A stretch of 64,000 nt of DNA from Runella sp. SP2 (GCF_003711225.1 NZ_CP031030.1:1984001-2048000); one strand, 5' to 3'. Numbered from the stretch's first letter, positions 44,379-54,177 are shown. A program made the numbers and translations. The notes: generated from the letters alone by a model not told the origin.

Positions 44379-46298
44379 TTACAGTTGTCTTAACCAAATC
44401 GCCTGACCACCTGAGGCTTTTAGATCCACCTTCAATACACTTTTAGTATCTACTTCCTCTGTTTTAATGCCTACTTTGGTTTTGGTCGGAACGTTGCCAT
44501 CGTCGGAGTAAATACGAGCTTGGTATTTTTTTCCTTTTGGCAAGAAATCGAATTTTACCTCCAAACTACGGGCGTCATTGTTGGTCATCGTACCAATAAA
44601 CCAGTCGTTGCCGCTTCGGCGAGCAGTGGTGATGTATTGACCGATTTCGCCCTGAAGTACCCGCGTTTCGTCCCAAGAAGTAGGGATTTGTTTCCAAAAT
44701 TCTAGCTCAGGTTCGCCTTCATACAAGGCAGGTTTATCGTACCAAAACAAGGTTTGAAGCGGGCTGTAATAAACCGCTGCCATGGCCAACTGATGCGCAT
44801 GGGTGGTTTTGATTCGTTTGTCAAAGTAGCAAATGGTATAATCGGCTGCTCCACCGATATAGCGCGTAAATGGCAGCGTGACGTTGTGGGTAGCATCGGG
44901 CATTTCTTCATTTCCGCGAATGCCTTCGGCCGTCATTAGGTTAGGGAAAGTACGCATCTCACCCGTTGGTCGCCAATCGTCGTGGACATTGACCATGAGT
45001 TGATTTTCGGCGCATTTTTTAATCATTTCTTCCACCCATACCGTCCAGCGATGACTCCCGACTTGCACAAATCCATATTTTACCCCTTTGATACCCCATT
45101 TATGAAAAAGAGGAAAAATCTCATCCGCCTGTTTGACAAGCGCCTGTTTGTTGACGTACAACCAAACTCCTACACCCCGTTCTTTTCCGTACTGTACCAC
45201 GGCAGGCATGTCAATGGGAGCCTTTACTTGCGTAGCGTCCGAATCCCAAGTGAGGGCAGGGCCGTACCATTTCCAATCAAACAAAATGTATTGTAAACCA
45301 CGTTGTTGGGCAAAATCAATGGCGGTTTTAGCACCTTCGGTGGTCAGGGTCATTTCGCGGATGATTTTCCCAGGTTTTACCCATGACCAATCTCCCCAGC
45401 CCTTGCTTTTATCGGTAGAAACGGGAGGATTAAGGTTGAGCAAAATATCGTTGTTTTCAATCAATTTTCCTGGCGTTTCGGCAATCATAACTACGCGCCA
45501 AGGAGTGCCAAAATAGGTAATAGCATCTACTTTGTCGTCGAGCGAAACCAGTATTGAATTAGGTTTGGAGGGATGGAGTTTAAATTTACCGCGTGAGTAA
45601 TCGGTCATAGCAGCTTCGGCCAAACAAGCATACAAGCCATTTGGAAGTTTTAGGGTCAAAGGCCGTTCGCAGTCGTCCACCCAGTTTTGAAGCGGAAGTG
45701 GGGCATATTTACCCTGTGCCCATTGGGTATAATAGGCTAAACTGCCTTCTGGTAGAGTAAACTCCGTATTTTCAGCAGTAATTTGATAATAACTTCCTTT
45801 GGGATTTTCAGGGAAGAAATATCGAATAGCAATGCCTTCATTGTAAGCCCTTACCTGAATTTGCATTTTGTAATCGGCATTACTGGCCTTTTGAAACGAT
45901 AAGGTCGCCGCCTCAAAATGGTCTTTAACGATAGAACGCTCACCGTAAAGTGGTTTCCAAGTGGTATCTTGTTTGGAGGTTTCTGTTTTGATAAACGTAA
46001 GGTCTTCACACCAATACTGGGTTTTGTCCACCTTCAAGGCCATCGCCAATTCAGAAAGGTGGTTGTCGAGCTGGATGTTCAGCGCCGATTCAGAAATAAC
46101 CGAACGGTTTTTGTACGTCACAGTGTAAAAAATACTTCGCCGTCCGTCACTCGCTTGTTTTTGATATACTTGGCAGCTTAGATTCTTATCGGGCGACTGA
46201 ATGATGGTGCGGGTGTTTTCTAACACTCCCGTTTGTCCCCACACCAACTGGTTGAGCAGAAAGGTTAAGAAAAGGAGGAGAGTCGATTTTTTAGCCAT
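44379..46298 (-). CDS. glycoside hydrolase family 97 enzyme
   Basis: 639 residues with signal peptide MAKKSTLLLFLTFLLNQLVWG. The N-terminal beta-supersandwich (about 25-290) is followed by a (beta/alpha)8 barrel (GWGDWSWVKPGK, YILFDWKWYGP, GVWLYVNK) and a C-terminal beta domain. GH97 enzymes are periplasmic alpha-glucosidases or alpha-galactosidases. Catalytic region: GVKYGFVQVG (about 405-414) has Gly where retaining members have the nucleophile Asp. The usual H-E motif reads H439-D-D-W-R-P-T-G, while AEGIRGNEE (457-465) is kept. The enzyme may thus be an unusual inverting type or have altered activity. It lies between the LacI and ROK genes in the PUL. Confidence 0.9.
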   Translation of the reverse strand: MAKKSTLLLFLTFLLNQLVWGQTGVLENTRTIIQSPDKNLSCQVYQKQASDGRRSIFYTVTYKNRSVISESALNIQLDNHLSELAMALKVDKTQYWCEDLTFIKTETSKQDTTWKPLYGERSIVKDHFEAATLSFQKASNADYKMQIQVRAYNEGIAIRYFFPENPKGSYYQITAENTEFTLPEGSLAYYTQWAQGKYAPLPLQNWVDDCERPLTLKLPNGLYACLAEAAMTDYSRGKFKLHPSKPNSILVSLDDKVDAITYFGTPWRVVMIAETPGKLIENNDILLNLNPPVSTDKSKGWGDWSWVKPGKIIREMTLTTEGAKTAIDFAQQRGLQYILFDWKWYGPALTWDSDATQVKAPIDMPAVVQYGKERGVGVWLYVNKQALVKQADEIFPLFHKWGIKGVKYGFVQVGSHRWTVWVEEMIKKCAENQLMVNVHDDWRPTGEMRTFPNLMTAEGIRGNEEMPDATHNVTLPFTRYIGGAADYTICYFDKRIKTTHAHQLAMAAVYYSPLQTLFWYDKPALYEGEPELEFWKQIPTSWDETRVLQGEIGQYITTARRSGNDWFIGTMTNNDARSLEVKFDFLPKGKKYQARIYSDDGNVPTKTKVGIKTEEVDTKSVLKVDLKASGGQAIWLRQL

Positions 46299-46322
46299 GT
46301 TTTTTAAAGTTTTTGGTTTAAC

Positions 46323-46349
46323 CCTTCCAAGGTTTTAAAACTTGGAAGG
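46323..46349. repeat. CCTTCCAAG/CTTGGAAGG repeat that supplies the LacI stop codon
   Basis: CCTTCCAAG (46323-46331) and CTTGGAAGG (46341-46349) flank GTTTTAAAA. The right half overlaps the LacI gene: the final residues S-P-S-K-F and the TAA stop are read from the repeat. Same arms as 34951-34993. Confidence 0.7.
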
Positions 46350-47369
46350 AGACTGTTTTTGAGAGGATAATCGTTTGATGAGTGTTGCGGGCAAAACGTG
46401 CTTTTGTGGAAGATACCTCTCCGCTCGACGATTCATGTGGTTCAGTAGCGTCAAAATAAGCTGTTGAGCCATTTCATGAACAGGCTGGGCCACGGCCGAA
46501 ATAGTGGGTTGGTGAATGCGAAACAAATCGTTATCATCAAACACGACAATGCCAAACTCGCTACCGATGTTGATTTTTAAACGACTCAATACTTCAATGC
46601 CGCTGATAGCCAAATAATTGGTAGCAAAAAACAACGCATCCAACTGAGGATGTTTTCGTAAAAACTGCTCAATTTCACTGGTAATATCAGTCGTTTTGGC
46701 TGTCAGATAATCGAACTTAATCAGGAGGGTATCTTTACGGTGTTCAAAGACAGCGCGTTGATAGCCAAGCAATCGGTCAATCATCTGAGCTTGGGCTGAG
46801 TCCAAGGTCACTAAGCCAATATTGAGGTAACCTTGGGCAAAAAGAAAATCAACGGCTTGGTAGGCACTTTCAAAATTATTCATCCCGACGTAGCTAGCTT
46901 CTACATCTTTGCACTGGCGGTCAAAAAGAACAACGGGCAAATTGCTTTGCATCAAGTCACGGATGTCGTCTTCAATGCTTTCGGTGGGCGTGATAATGTA
47001 GCCGTCAACGTTTCTTTCCCGAAAAGTTGTTATCAACTCTTTGGCTTTTTGGGGGCTATTTTTGGTGCTGCTGTAAATGATTTTATAGCCATTTTCGTAA
47101 GCAATATTTTCAATACTCCCCGCAATACTCGAAAAAAAAGTATCGGCAATATCCTCTACCATTAGACCGATGACGTTGGTTTTGCCCGTGCGTAAACTTT
47201 TTGCTAAATGATTAGGCTTGAAATTGGTTTTCTCCACAAAGGCCAATACTTTTTGCGTCAACTCCTCGCTGATTCGTTTTTCTTTGGCTTTTCCATTAAG
47301 AATGTACGAAACCGTAGCGGTAGAAATTTGCAGTGTTTCGGCTATGGCTTTGATAGAGAGTTTTTTCAT
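46335..47369 (-). CDS. LacI-family transcriptional regulator of the PUL
   Basis: 344 residues. N-terminal HTH: SIKAIAETLQISTATVSYILNGK, hinge HLAKSLRTGKTN. The periplasmic-binding-protein-like effector domain begins at VIGLMVEDIADTFFSSIAGS and includes VVLFDRQ and FATNYLAISGIEVL. It probably binds a sugar released by the locus and controls the enzyme genes, a second regulatory layer beside the sigma/FecR pair. Its C-terminus (SPSKF and the stop) is encoded by a palindromic repeat. Confidence 0.92.
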   Translation of the reverse strand: MKKLSIKAIAETLQISTATVSYILNGKAKEKRISEELTQKVLAFVEKTNFKPNHLAKSLRTGKTNVIGLMVEDIADTFFSSIAGSIENIAYENGYKIIYSSTKNSPQKAKELITTFRERNVDGYIITPTESIEDDIRDLMQSNLPVVLFDRQCKDVEASYVGMNNFESAYQAVDFLFAQGYLNIGLVTLDSAQAQMIDRLLGYQRAVFEHRKDTLLIKFDYLTAKTTDITSEIEQFLRKHPQLDALFFATNYLAISGIEVLSRLKINIGSEFGIVVFDDNDLFRIHQPTISAVAQPVHEMAQQLILTLLNHMNRRAERYLPQKHVLPATLIKRLSSQKQSPSKF

Positions 47370-47395
47370 TGAAATGATTTAATGTTTATTGGATA

Positions 47396-47547
47396 GCCGC
47401 TACGCGGCATAAAATGAAGAACTCATTAATGCTTCCCGCTACAAATAGGCAGCCACTACGTGGCATTTTTCAAAATGGTTTCTGCCGCGTAGCGGCTACC
47501 TATTTGTAGATAGAAATAATTTGCCTGCGCACTTGCCACATCGTGGC
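47396..47547. repeat. cluster of four GCC(A/G)C-type palindromes
   Basis: Four 13-bp hairpins: GCCGCTACGCGGC (47396-47408), GCCACTACGTGGC (47452-47464), GCCGCGTAGCGGC (47484-47496) and GCCACATCGTGGC (47535-47547). The second and third sit in a larger inverted repeat, 47439-47509, with ACAAATAGG / CCTATTTGT outer arms. This fills the gap between the GH88 stop and the LacI start. It looks like a REP-type cluster. Confidence 0.75.
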
Positions 47548-47575
47548 TACCCTAATTTGCCTCTTGCAAACTTGC

Positions 47576-48754
47576 CTATTTGCCCTTTCTCTTTTGCTCC
47601 AACTTCATCAATGCTTCCACATAGTAATAATCAGCATAATTGATAGAGGCATCTACCTCAGTGCCATTGGGGTGATGCCCTGTAGAATGTAAGAGAATTG
47701 CGCTGTTTTTGTCGCCACTTTGGTAACGTGGACTTGACAATTCAGCTAACATTTCTTTGGCTTTATCGAAATACAGCTTTTTCTTCGCTGGGTCTTTGAC
47801 AAATTTTGATAAATCAATCAAAGCCGAAGCCGTCACTGCCGCCGCGGAAGCATCACGGGGGGCATTAGGAATTTTAGGGTCATTAAAATCCCAATAAGAA
47901 ATTAAATCTGCGGGCAAGTTTTTCAAATAAACATCGGTTACTTTCTGCGCAAAGTCCAGAAATTCAGGCTTTTTAGTTTCTTTAAAACACATCGTAAAAC
48001 CGTAAATTGCCCACGATTGCCCGCGTGCCCACATACTGTTGTCGGCATAGCCTTGGTGGGTGACGGCTTTGGTACGTTTGCCCGTGAGTGTGTCATACAC
48101 AACTACGTGGTAGGAAGTATAATCAGGACGAAAATGGTTATTCATCGTGGTTTCGGCGTGCTTGACGGCGATGTCGTACAATTTTTTATTTCCCCCGTTT
48201 TTGGACGCCCAAAAGAGCAATTCCAAATTAATCATGTTATCAATGATGGTATTGTGCCCACCAAACTTCTTTACTTCACGCGGCCACGATAAAATTGTTC
48301 CCACTTTGGGGTTATACAAGGTTGCTAATACATCCGCCGTTTTTAAAATCACTTTTTTGTATTCGGGATTTTTCGTGATTCGGTAGCCATTTCCGAAGCT
48401 GCAAAAAATTTGAAAGCCCAAGTCGTGGTCAAAGGCAGGTTCGTCGGAAAGTGGAGTCAGTAATCGTGAGAAACGGTCTGCTTCTATCTTGAGTTTGGGG
48501 TCGTGGTTATATTCGTACAAGTACCACAACGTGCCAGGCCAAAAGCCGCTTGTCCAGTCACGAAAATTCACAAATCGCCATTGGGTGGAGCCACGATTGA
48601 TATTTCGGGGAATATCTTTGGTATTGTCGGGAATGAGTGTGAGTGTTTTTTCGACTTGTTTGGCAGAATAGTCTAAACTTTTGTTGATAAAAGCTTGAGC
48701 CCATAGTTTGTTTGACAAAACCGTTATCAACAGGATATTAAGCAGAAATTTCAT
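47576..48754 (-). CDS. glycoside hydrolase family 88 unsaturated glucuronyl hydrolase
   Basis: 392 residues from the ATG at 48754, with signal peptide MKFLLNILLITVLSNKLWAQ; the longer frame adds unconserved residues. An (alpha/alpha)6-barrel with the two catalytic aspartates in FDHDLGFQIF (D111) and IIDNMINLELLFWAS (D172), plus SMWARGQSWAIYGF. It removes 4,5-unsaturated uronic acid from the ends of lyase-generated oligosaccharides by hydrating the double bond. It fits directly with the heparinase-family lyase in the same locus, and lies downstream of SusD. Confidence 0.93.
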   Translation of the reverse strand: MKFLLNILLITVLSNKLWAQAFINKSLDYSAKQVEKTLTLIPDNTKDIPRNINRGSTQWRFVNFRDWTSGFWPGTLWYLYEYNHDPKLKIEADRFSRLLTPLSDEPAFDHDLGFQIFCSFGNGYRITKNPEYKKVILKTADVLATLYNPKVGTILSWPREVKKFGGHNTIIDNMINLELLFWASKNGGNKKLYDIAVKHAETTMNNHFRPDYTSYHVVVYDTLTGKRTKAVTHQGYADNSMWARGQSWAIYGFTMCFKETKKPEFLDFAQKVTDVYLKNLPADLISYWDFNDPKIPNAPRDASAAAVTASALIDLSKFVKDPAKKKLYFDKAKEMLAELSSPRYQSGDKNSAILLHSTGHHPNGTEVDASINYADYYYVEALMKLEQKRKGK

Positions 48755-48772
48755 AGTGTTCGTGTTTGGAAG

Positions 48773-48798
48773 GTAGTGGCGACAGTCGCCGCCACTAC
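48773..48798. repeat. GTAGTGGCGAC/GTCGCC..CCACTAC inverted repeat
   Basis: GTAGTGGCGAC (48773-48783) pairs with GTCGCCGCCACTAC (48785-48798), with a 3-base GCC expansion on one arm. It lies between SusD and GH88 and could be a processing or partial-termination hairpin. Its words resemble the cluster at 47396-47547. Confidence 0.6.
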
Positions 48799-48836
48799 GA
48801 TTACTCACTTAATTAACCTTGATGAAAAAAAACTAA

Positions 48837-50567
48837 TTACCATCCAGGGTTCTGAACCAGATTGGGGTTCAACTGTATTTGCTGAGAGGGAATAGGAAGT
48901 AAATAATGTTTTTCGCTCCATTGGCGATTGCCCTCCAAACGATAATTGCCATTCACTACCTGATTTTTGATGCCATGCCAACGGGTTTCGTAAGCAGTTC
49001 CCGTCCACACAATGCCTTCAACGGGCTTGGGCATTTCGACTTCGGCGGTTTTCCAGCGAATCAAATCATCGCGACGGAAACCTTCTAAAAACAACTCCAA
49101 AGTACGCTCTCGACGGATTTCGGTACGCATCTCTAATCCATTGGTTTGTACCAAGTTATTGCTCAACTTGGGCATTTTTTTGTTGATACGATTCCGAACC
49201 AAATTCAACGATTTGTCCAAGTCTGCGTCGCTAATCGTTCCATTTTTCTCGAAAACCGCCTCGGCGTAGTTCAAAAGTACTTCGGCGTAGCGAATGACGG
49301 GATAATCGTAGCCTTCTTCGGCATCTTGCAGACGGCGTTCGGTGGCAAATTTTTGAGGCGCGTAGCCACTTCCACCCGCTGGGTTGTATCTACCGCCCGA
49401 ACTGGCGATGTCGGCCGCATCGCCTTTCCAGGTAGTTCGTGCACCTGGATTTTCGTTGTTCCAATAATACTTTCCGTCTTGTCCCCACGTATAAATCATG
49501 CGATTGTCACGATTTTCGTACTCCGAAAGCGTTGTTTTGTAGCCGTTGAAAAGGGCTGATTTTTCAATCGGTAGGCCGTCTTGACAGAGGTACATGTCCA
49601 TTAATTTTTTAGCACCCCAATGGATATTTCCCTGCAATTGGTGGGTAATGTTTATCCGAATTTGACGAGAAGCAAAGTCGTAGCGATTCGCTAAAATGTA
49701 CTCTTTGTTGGCCGATTTTGTAATGTTGGCGGGGTTCGACTGCTGATTTTCCAAGATAAAAAGGTATTTCTGGGAAGAGTCACCCAAAGCGGCTGGGGCA
49801 AAAAGTTCATACTGTTTACTGGAAATGACCGCATCGGCGTTTGTGGCTGCTTTGTCCAACAGTGCATTCGCGCGGGCGGCGTTGTTTCTGAATTTTTGCC
49901 AAGTGCCCTCGTACAAAGCCACTCGACTCAAAAACGCTTGGGCACTGCCTTTGCTTATCCGTCCTTTGTCGGAAGCAGCAATGGCGCTTTCGAGGGGCAA
50001 TACCGCAATGGCACTTTCGAGGTCGGCAATAATAAAGTCTATCACTTCGTCGCGGCTGTTGCGGGCTGCTTGCAATTCAGGAGATTCGGTTGAAAGAAGG
50101 GTTTTTACGATTGGAACCCCTCCAAATAACTGCAACAAATCGAAGTACAAATAAGCCCTGAAAAACTTAGCCTCGGCTACATATTTCTCAATTTCGGAAG
50201 GTGAAGAAAAGCTTTCTGATTTGCTGAGTAAGTAGTTTATAGCCCTAATGCGGGAGTAAGCACCGCTCCAACTGCCGTCGGTATTGGGTACGGTATTGGT
50301 GCCATTGCTAAAGGTATTGGCTCCGTCGCGCGTAAAAATAATGTCGCTGCGTCGGTCGGAGTGGGGGTTGTTATCCAAAATGTCCCCGAAGCTGCGTAAA
50401 TAGGTGTAAAATTCATTGGCTGCCAATTTGAACTGGTCGGCATTTTTCCAATAACTCGCGTCTGAAATCTCGTTCAGCGGCTTCATGTCCACGAGTTTGT
50501 TACAGCCAACACTCAGAAACAATGTTCCTGTGAAGGCCAAAATGGTATATATTTTTTGTGCTTTCAT
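48837..50567 (-). CDS. SusD/RagB-family glycan-binding lipoprotein
   Basis: 576 residues. Lipoprotein signal MKAQKIYTILAFTGTLFLSVGC (C22). Helical TPR-like SusD fold, with the conserved start MKPLNEISDASYWKNADQF, YLYFDLLQLFGGVPIV and C-terminal YPVIRYAEVLLNYAEA ... IRRERTLELFLEGFRRDDLIRWK. It sits on the outer face of the outer membrane and caps the SusC transporter encoded 31 bases upstream, delivering oligosaccharides to it. Confidence 0.96.
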   Translation of the reverse strand: MKAQKIYTILAFTGTLFLSVGCNKLVDMKPLNEISDASYWKNADQFKLAANEFYTYLRSFGDILDNNPHSDRRSDIIFTRDGANTFSNGTNTVPNTDGSWSGAYSRIRAINYLLSKSESFSSPSEIEKYVAEAKFFRAYLYFDLLQLFGGVPIVKTLLSTESPELQAARNSRDEVIDFIIADLESAIAVLPLESAIAASDKGRISKGSAQAFLSRVALYEGTWQKFRNNAARANALLDKAATNADAVISSKQYELFAPAALGDSSQKYLFILENQQSNPANITKSANKEYILANRYDFASRQIRINITHQLQGNIHWGAKKLMDMYLCQDGLPIEKSALFNGYKTTLSEYENRDNRMIYTWGQDGKYYWNNENPGARTTWKGDAADIASSGGRYNPAGGSGYAPQKFATERRLQDAEEGYDYPVIRYAEVLLNYAEAVFEKNGTISDADLDKSLNLVRNRINKKMPKLSNNLVQTNGLEMRTEIRRERTLELFLEGFRRDDLIRWKTAEVEMPKPVEGIVWTGTAYETRWHGIKNQVVNGNYRLEGNRQWSEKHYLLPIPSQQIQLNPNLVQNPGW

Positions 50568-50598
50568 TTTATTTGAATGTTTGAAGGGTAATGGAGGC

Positions 50599-53500
50599 TT
50601 AAAACGTCAAATTCAATCCGAGCGTCATGTACCGATAAAAAGGAAAACGCTGGCTAAAAGTGCTGACGTTGTTGTTCTCTGAATCGCCCGAGTTGGAAAC
50701 CGAGCGCGTTGATTCGGGATCCCATCCGTCACGTATTTTTGACTTTTCCCACAAGTCGCTTCCCGAGAAATAGACCCGAAGCCGTTGGATTTTGGCCTTT
50801 TGAGTCAAATTCGTGGGTAAGGTATAGCCTACCACCAAGTTTTTAAGACGGATATAAGCGCCATTTTCGGCAATCCAGTCAGATTGGTAGTAATTGTAGT
50901 TATTGATAGTTCCCGTTGTGGAGAGTCGAGGATAGAAAGCTTCGGTGTTGGTGGGAGACCAAGTTTTACCCAAAAATGCTTCGTTTTGGGCTTGGAAAAT
51001 CACTGCCGCAGGAATCCGCCAGTTGCCATCACGGATGATGGTACGTTTGGCTACTCCCTGAAAAATGGCGTTAAAGTCAAACCCTTTCCATTCCAAACCA
51101 CCGTTGAAAGAATACACAAAGCGTGGGTCATCGCGTCCAAGTGCTACTGCATCTTCGGGCCAAGTAATTTTGCCGTCGCCGTTTACGTCCTTAAACATAT
51201 TATCGCCCAGACTCAAGCGTGAGTTGGCTTGGGCAGTTGCTACGCCAGCAGGGATTCCGATGTTGTTGCCCGCAATAAATTTACGGTAGGCTTCCAGTTG
51301 CTCATTGGTTTGAATCCGTCCGTCATAAACCAGCCCAAAATAGGTGTTGAGCGGATAACCTTCCACGGCACCGTTGAGGCCACGATTGGTAGAATTAATA
51401 ATTTTTTGTCCGCCGTAGTTAGTCAATAAGTTGGTATTGTCGGAGATATTTCCTGCGATGTGGTAACTCAATTGCCCGATTTTATCCCGCCAGCCAAGCG
51501 AAAACTCCCAACCTTTGGTTTCGAGTTGGCCATTATTCCCATCAGGAGCTGCGGCCCCCAACACGTTGGGATAAGTACGGGCGATGAGCATATTATCATT
51601 TTTCTTCTTGAAATATTCAACGGTCCCATACAGGCGATTTTGTAAAAAGGCAAAGTCAAGTCCGATATTCTGGTTGATTATTTCCTCCCAAGTACGGTCG
51701 AGGGCAACCAACGTTCCACTTGGCGATACCCTTACTGCTGGACTGGTTCCAAGAATCGGGAAGCCTGCGGCGGTTGCTCCTGTAGAGTAATTGATATTCA
51801 TGAATTGGATATAGTCGTACAAACCGATTCCATTCTGGTTTCCAACCCGCCCGTATGATGCTCTAAGCTTTAGGTCATTGATGAACGACAATTGTTTCAT
51901 GAAACTTTCTTCGGTGATGCGCCATCCCAGCGATACGCCCCAGAAGCCTTTCCATCGGTTAGAAGCATCAAATTTTGACGAGCCATCGTAGCGAGCATTG
52001 GCTTCGAGCAAATATTTGTCTTTGAAAGAATAATTGAGACGGCTGAAGTACCCACCAATGGCGTAGTGATTTTGGGCTTCGGAGACAGTTTTGGTCGTGG
52101 GGTCACCCGTACTCAATGACAACGAGTTAGGAACATCAGGAATCGCATCTAAGGTTTTGGCAATGAATCGGTTGTATTCTTGGCGCTCGTACTGAACTCC
52201 CGCCGTTAGTTTAAACTGGTGGATTTCCCGTAAACTTTTGGTGTACTCTGCAAAAGCGTTGGCGCTGTAGAACGCCTCTTGCTTATTGCCCCGCTGATAC
52301 GAACTTCGGGTTGGTAAATAAGCAATCAAATTAGCGCCTGTATAATCATAAAAAGGAATGTTGTTCTCGAAAGTTCGATAATCGGTGTTCAGCAAATAAT
52401 ACCCCGCCGTTCCGACCAACTTGAGGTTGGGAAGTAGGTTGTAGGTAAGCGATAAGTTGGTATTAACTCGGGTGTTCGTTTCTTTATTGTCGCCACCAAA
52501 TGCCGCGATTGACACTTGAGAAGCATTGGCAATACCCGAACCCCACACGTAGGCTTGTCCTTTTTGGTTGAAAAACGGAAGCCCTTGCTGAATACCGTTG
52601 TTCATAATATCGCCCAAGCGCGTCGGCTGAATAATTTGTTGACGTTCGAGAGAGATATTGGTGGCCAACTTGAGTTTTTCGGAGAAACTATAGTCGTGGG
52701 TCAGACGAAGGTTGTAACGTTTGTTGGAATTGTTTCCCCACTGCAACAAGCTACCGTCATTGAGGTAACCAAGTGAAACCCGATACCCTGATTTATCGCT
52801 GCGTGAAGAAACGCTCAATTGGTGCTCCTGAGATTGGGCCGATCCCCACAAAACATCTTGCATGGTTTGGTCAAAGAAAGGGAAGTCTTTCACATCCCCA
52901 AAAAGACCCGCACCTGGTACACTCAAAGCTTGGTATTCGGCAGGCGTAAGCCATTGTTTTCCTTGGCCAAGGGCTTTTTCCATGACAGTGGTCAAATTGT
53001 ACCAAATGTCGGTTGGGGCAAATCCATCGTTGCCTCGGGCCTCCCGAATGAGCGGCCACCAATCATTGACGCGAACTAAATTGGGTTGTAATCCTATTTT
53101 TTTCTGAGAAAAAGCGGCGCTGTACTCAACGGTTGGTTTGCCATTTTTTGCTCTTTTGGTCGTGATTAGAACCACCCCGCCTGCTGCACGTGAGCCATAA
53201 ATAGCCGCCGCTGCATCTTTTAGAAATGAAATATTGTCTATGTCATTAGGATTGAGTGAATTAAGGGCGTTGGTGCTTGGTACAGGCACGCCATCAATGA
53301 TCACCAAAGGCTCACTATTGTTGACAGACGACGCTCCTCGCATCTGGAAATTCCACTGTTCGCGGCCTGGTTGGGCTGAGTTCCGCGTGACTACTACCCC
53401 AGGAACCTGGCCTTGCAATGCTTGTAGCGGGTTTGCAACGGGGCCACGGTTTTTAAACACTTGGTCATTGACACTTACTACGGAGCCTGTGAGGGTTTCT

Positions 53501-54177
53501 TTGCGTTGTTCGCCGTAGCCTACCACCACTACTTCTTGCAAACTTTTGGGGTCGGGTCTGAGCTGAATATTGATAATTTTGCGGTTCCCAAGGGCAAATT
53601 CTTGTTTTTCATACCCCAAAAATGAAAATATGAGCACCACTGATTCGTCTGGGACGGACAAAATAAAACGCCCGTTGGGGTCGGTGGTTGTGCCACGGGT
53701 GGTGTTTTTTATCGTCACGTTGACCCCAGGCATAGGTTCATTTTTTTCATCTTTTACTGTTCCGCTGATAGAAATATCCACGACTTGGGGCGCCGCAACC
53801 GCTGCTTCAGAAGGGGTGATGTGCCGAAGTAAAATTTGTGAACCCTTTACTTCATACGCAATGTCGAGGGGTTTAAATAGCGTTTCAAGCACGTAGGAAA
53901 GTGATTGGTTTTGAACGTTTAAGCTGACCTTGCGTTCAGCCCGAATGTGTTGGGGGCTATACACAAACCGTACCGAAGCCACCTTGCCAATCGTACGAAT
54001 GGCAGATTCAACATTCTGATTTTCAATCGAAACCGATAAACGTCGGTTGAGTAACTCTTGGGCATTGCCATTGGTGGCCAATACCCAAGTACAGGTCCAG
54101 ACTGACAATAAAAATTGATAGAAGGAAAGACGCATGATTTTTAGGCAAACCGTTAGCGTTTTAGAACCATTTTTCAT
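50599..54177 (-). CDS. SusC/RagA-family TonB-linked outer-membrane transporter with STN domain
   Basis: 1192 residues. An N-terminal signal region (about 1-40, ending NGNAQ) is followed by an STN signalling domain (about 45-118; VSLNVQNQSLSYVLETLF), a carboxypeptidase-like domain (135-205; ISGTVKDEKNEPMPGVNV), a SusC box and TonB-dependent plug from about 215 (LQEVVVVGYGEQRKETLTGS), then a 22-strand barrel ending in YRYMTLGLNLTF. It imports oligosaccharides across the outer membrane. The STN domain matches the FecR/ECF sigma pair upstream: substrate binding can be signalled to FecR to release the sigma factor. A hairpin-rich 210-base leader separates it from fecR. Confidence 0.96.
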   Translation of the reverse strand: MKNGSKTLTVCLKIMRLSFYQFLLSVWTCTWVLATNGNAQELLNRRLSVSIENQNVESAIRTIGKVASVRFVYSPQHIRAERKVSLNVQNQSLSYVLETLFKPLDIAYEVKGSQILLRHITPSEAAVAAPQVVDISISGTVKDEKNEPMPGVNVTIKNTTRGTTTDPNGRFILSVPDESVVLIFSFLGYEKQEFALGNRKIINIQLRPDPKSLQEVVVVGYGEQRKETLTGSVVSVNDQVFKNRGPVANPLQALQGQVPGVVVTRNSAQPGREQWNFQMRGASSVNNSEPLVIIDGVPVPSTNALNSLNPNDIDNISFLKDAAAAIYGSRAAGGVVLITTKRAKNGKPTVEYSAAFSQKKIGLQPNLVRVNDWWPLIREARGNDGFAPTDIWYNLTTVMEKALGQGKQWLTPAEYQALSVPGAGLFGDVKDFPFFDQTMQDVLWGSAQSQEHQLSVSSRSDKSGYRVSLGYLNDGSLLQWGNNSNKRYNLRLTHDYSFSEKLKLATNISLERQQIIQPTRLGDIMNNGIQQGLPFFNQKGQAYVWGSGIANASQVSIAAFGGDNKETNTRVNTNLSLTYNLLPNLKLVGTAGYYLLNTDYRTFENNIPFYDYTGANLIAYLPTRSSYQRGNKQEAFYSANAFAEYTKSLREIHQFKLTAGVQYERQEYNRFIAKTLDAIPDVPNSLSLSTGDPTTKTVSEAQNHYAIGGYFSRLNYSFKDKYLLEANARYDGSSKFDASNRWKGFWGVSLGWRITEESFMKQLSFINDLKLRASYGRVGNQNGIGLYDYIQFMNINYSTGATAAGFPILGTSPAVRVSPSGTLVALDRTWEEIINQNIGLDFAFLQNRLYGTVEYFKKKNDNMLIARTYPNVLGAAAPDGNNGQLETKGWEFSLGWRDKIGQLSYHIAGNISDNTNLLTNYGGQKIINSTNRGLNGAVEGYPLNTYFGLVYDGRIQTNEQLEAYRKFIAGNNIGIPAGVATAQANSRLSLGDNMFKDVNGDGKITWPEDAVALGRDDPRFVYSFNGGLEWKGFDFNAIFQGVAKRTIIRDGNWRIPAAVIFQAQNEAFLGKTWSPTNTEAFYPRLSTTGTINNYNYYQSDWIAENGAYIRLKNLVVGYTLPTNLTQKAKIQRLRVYFSGSDLWEKSKIRDGWDPESTRSVSNSGDSENNNVSTFSQRFPFYRYMTLGLNLTF

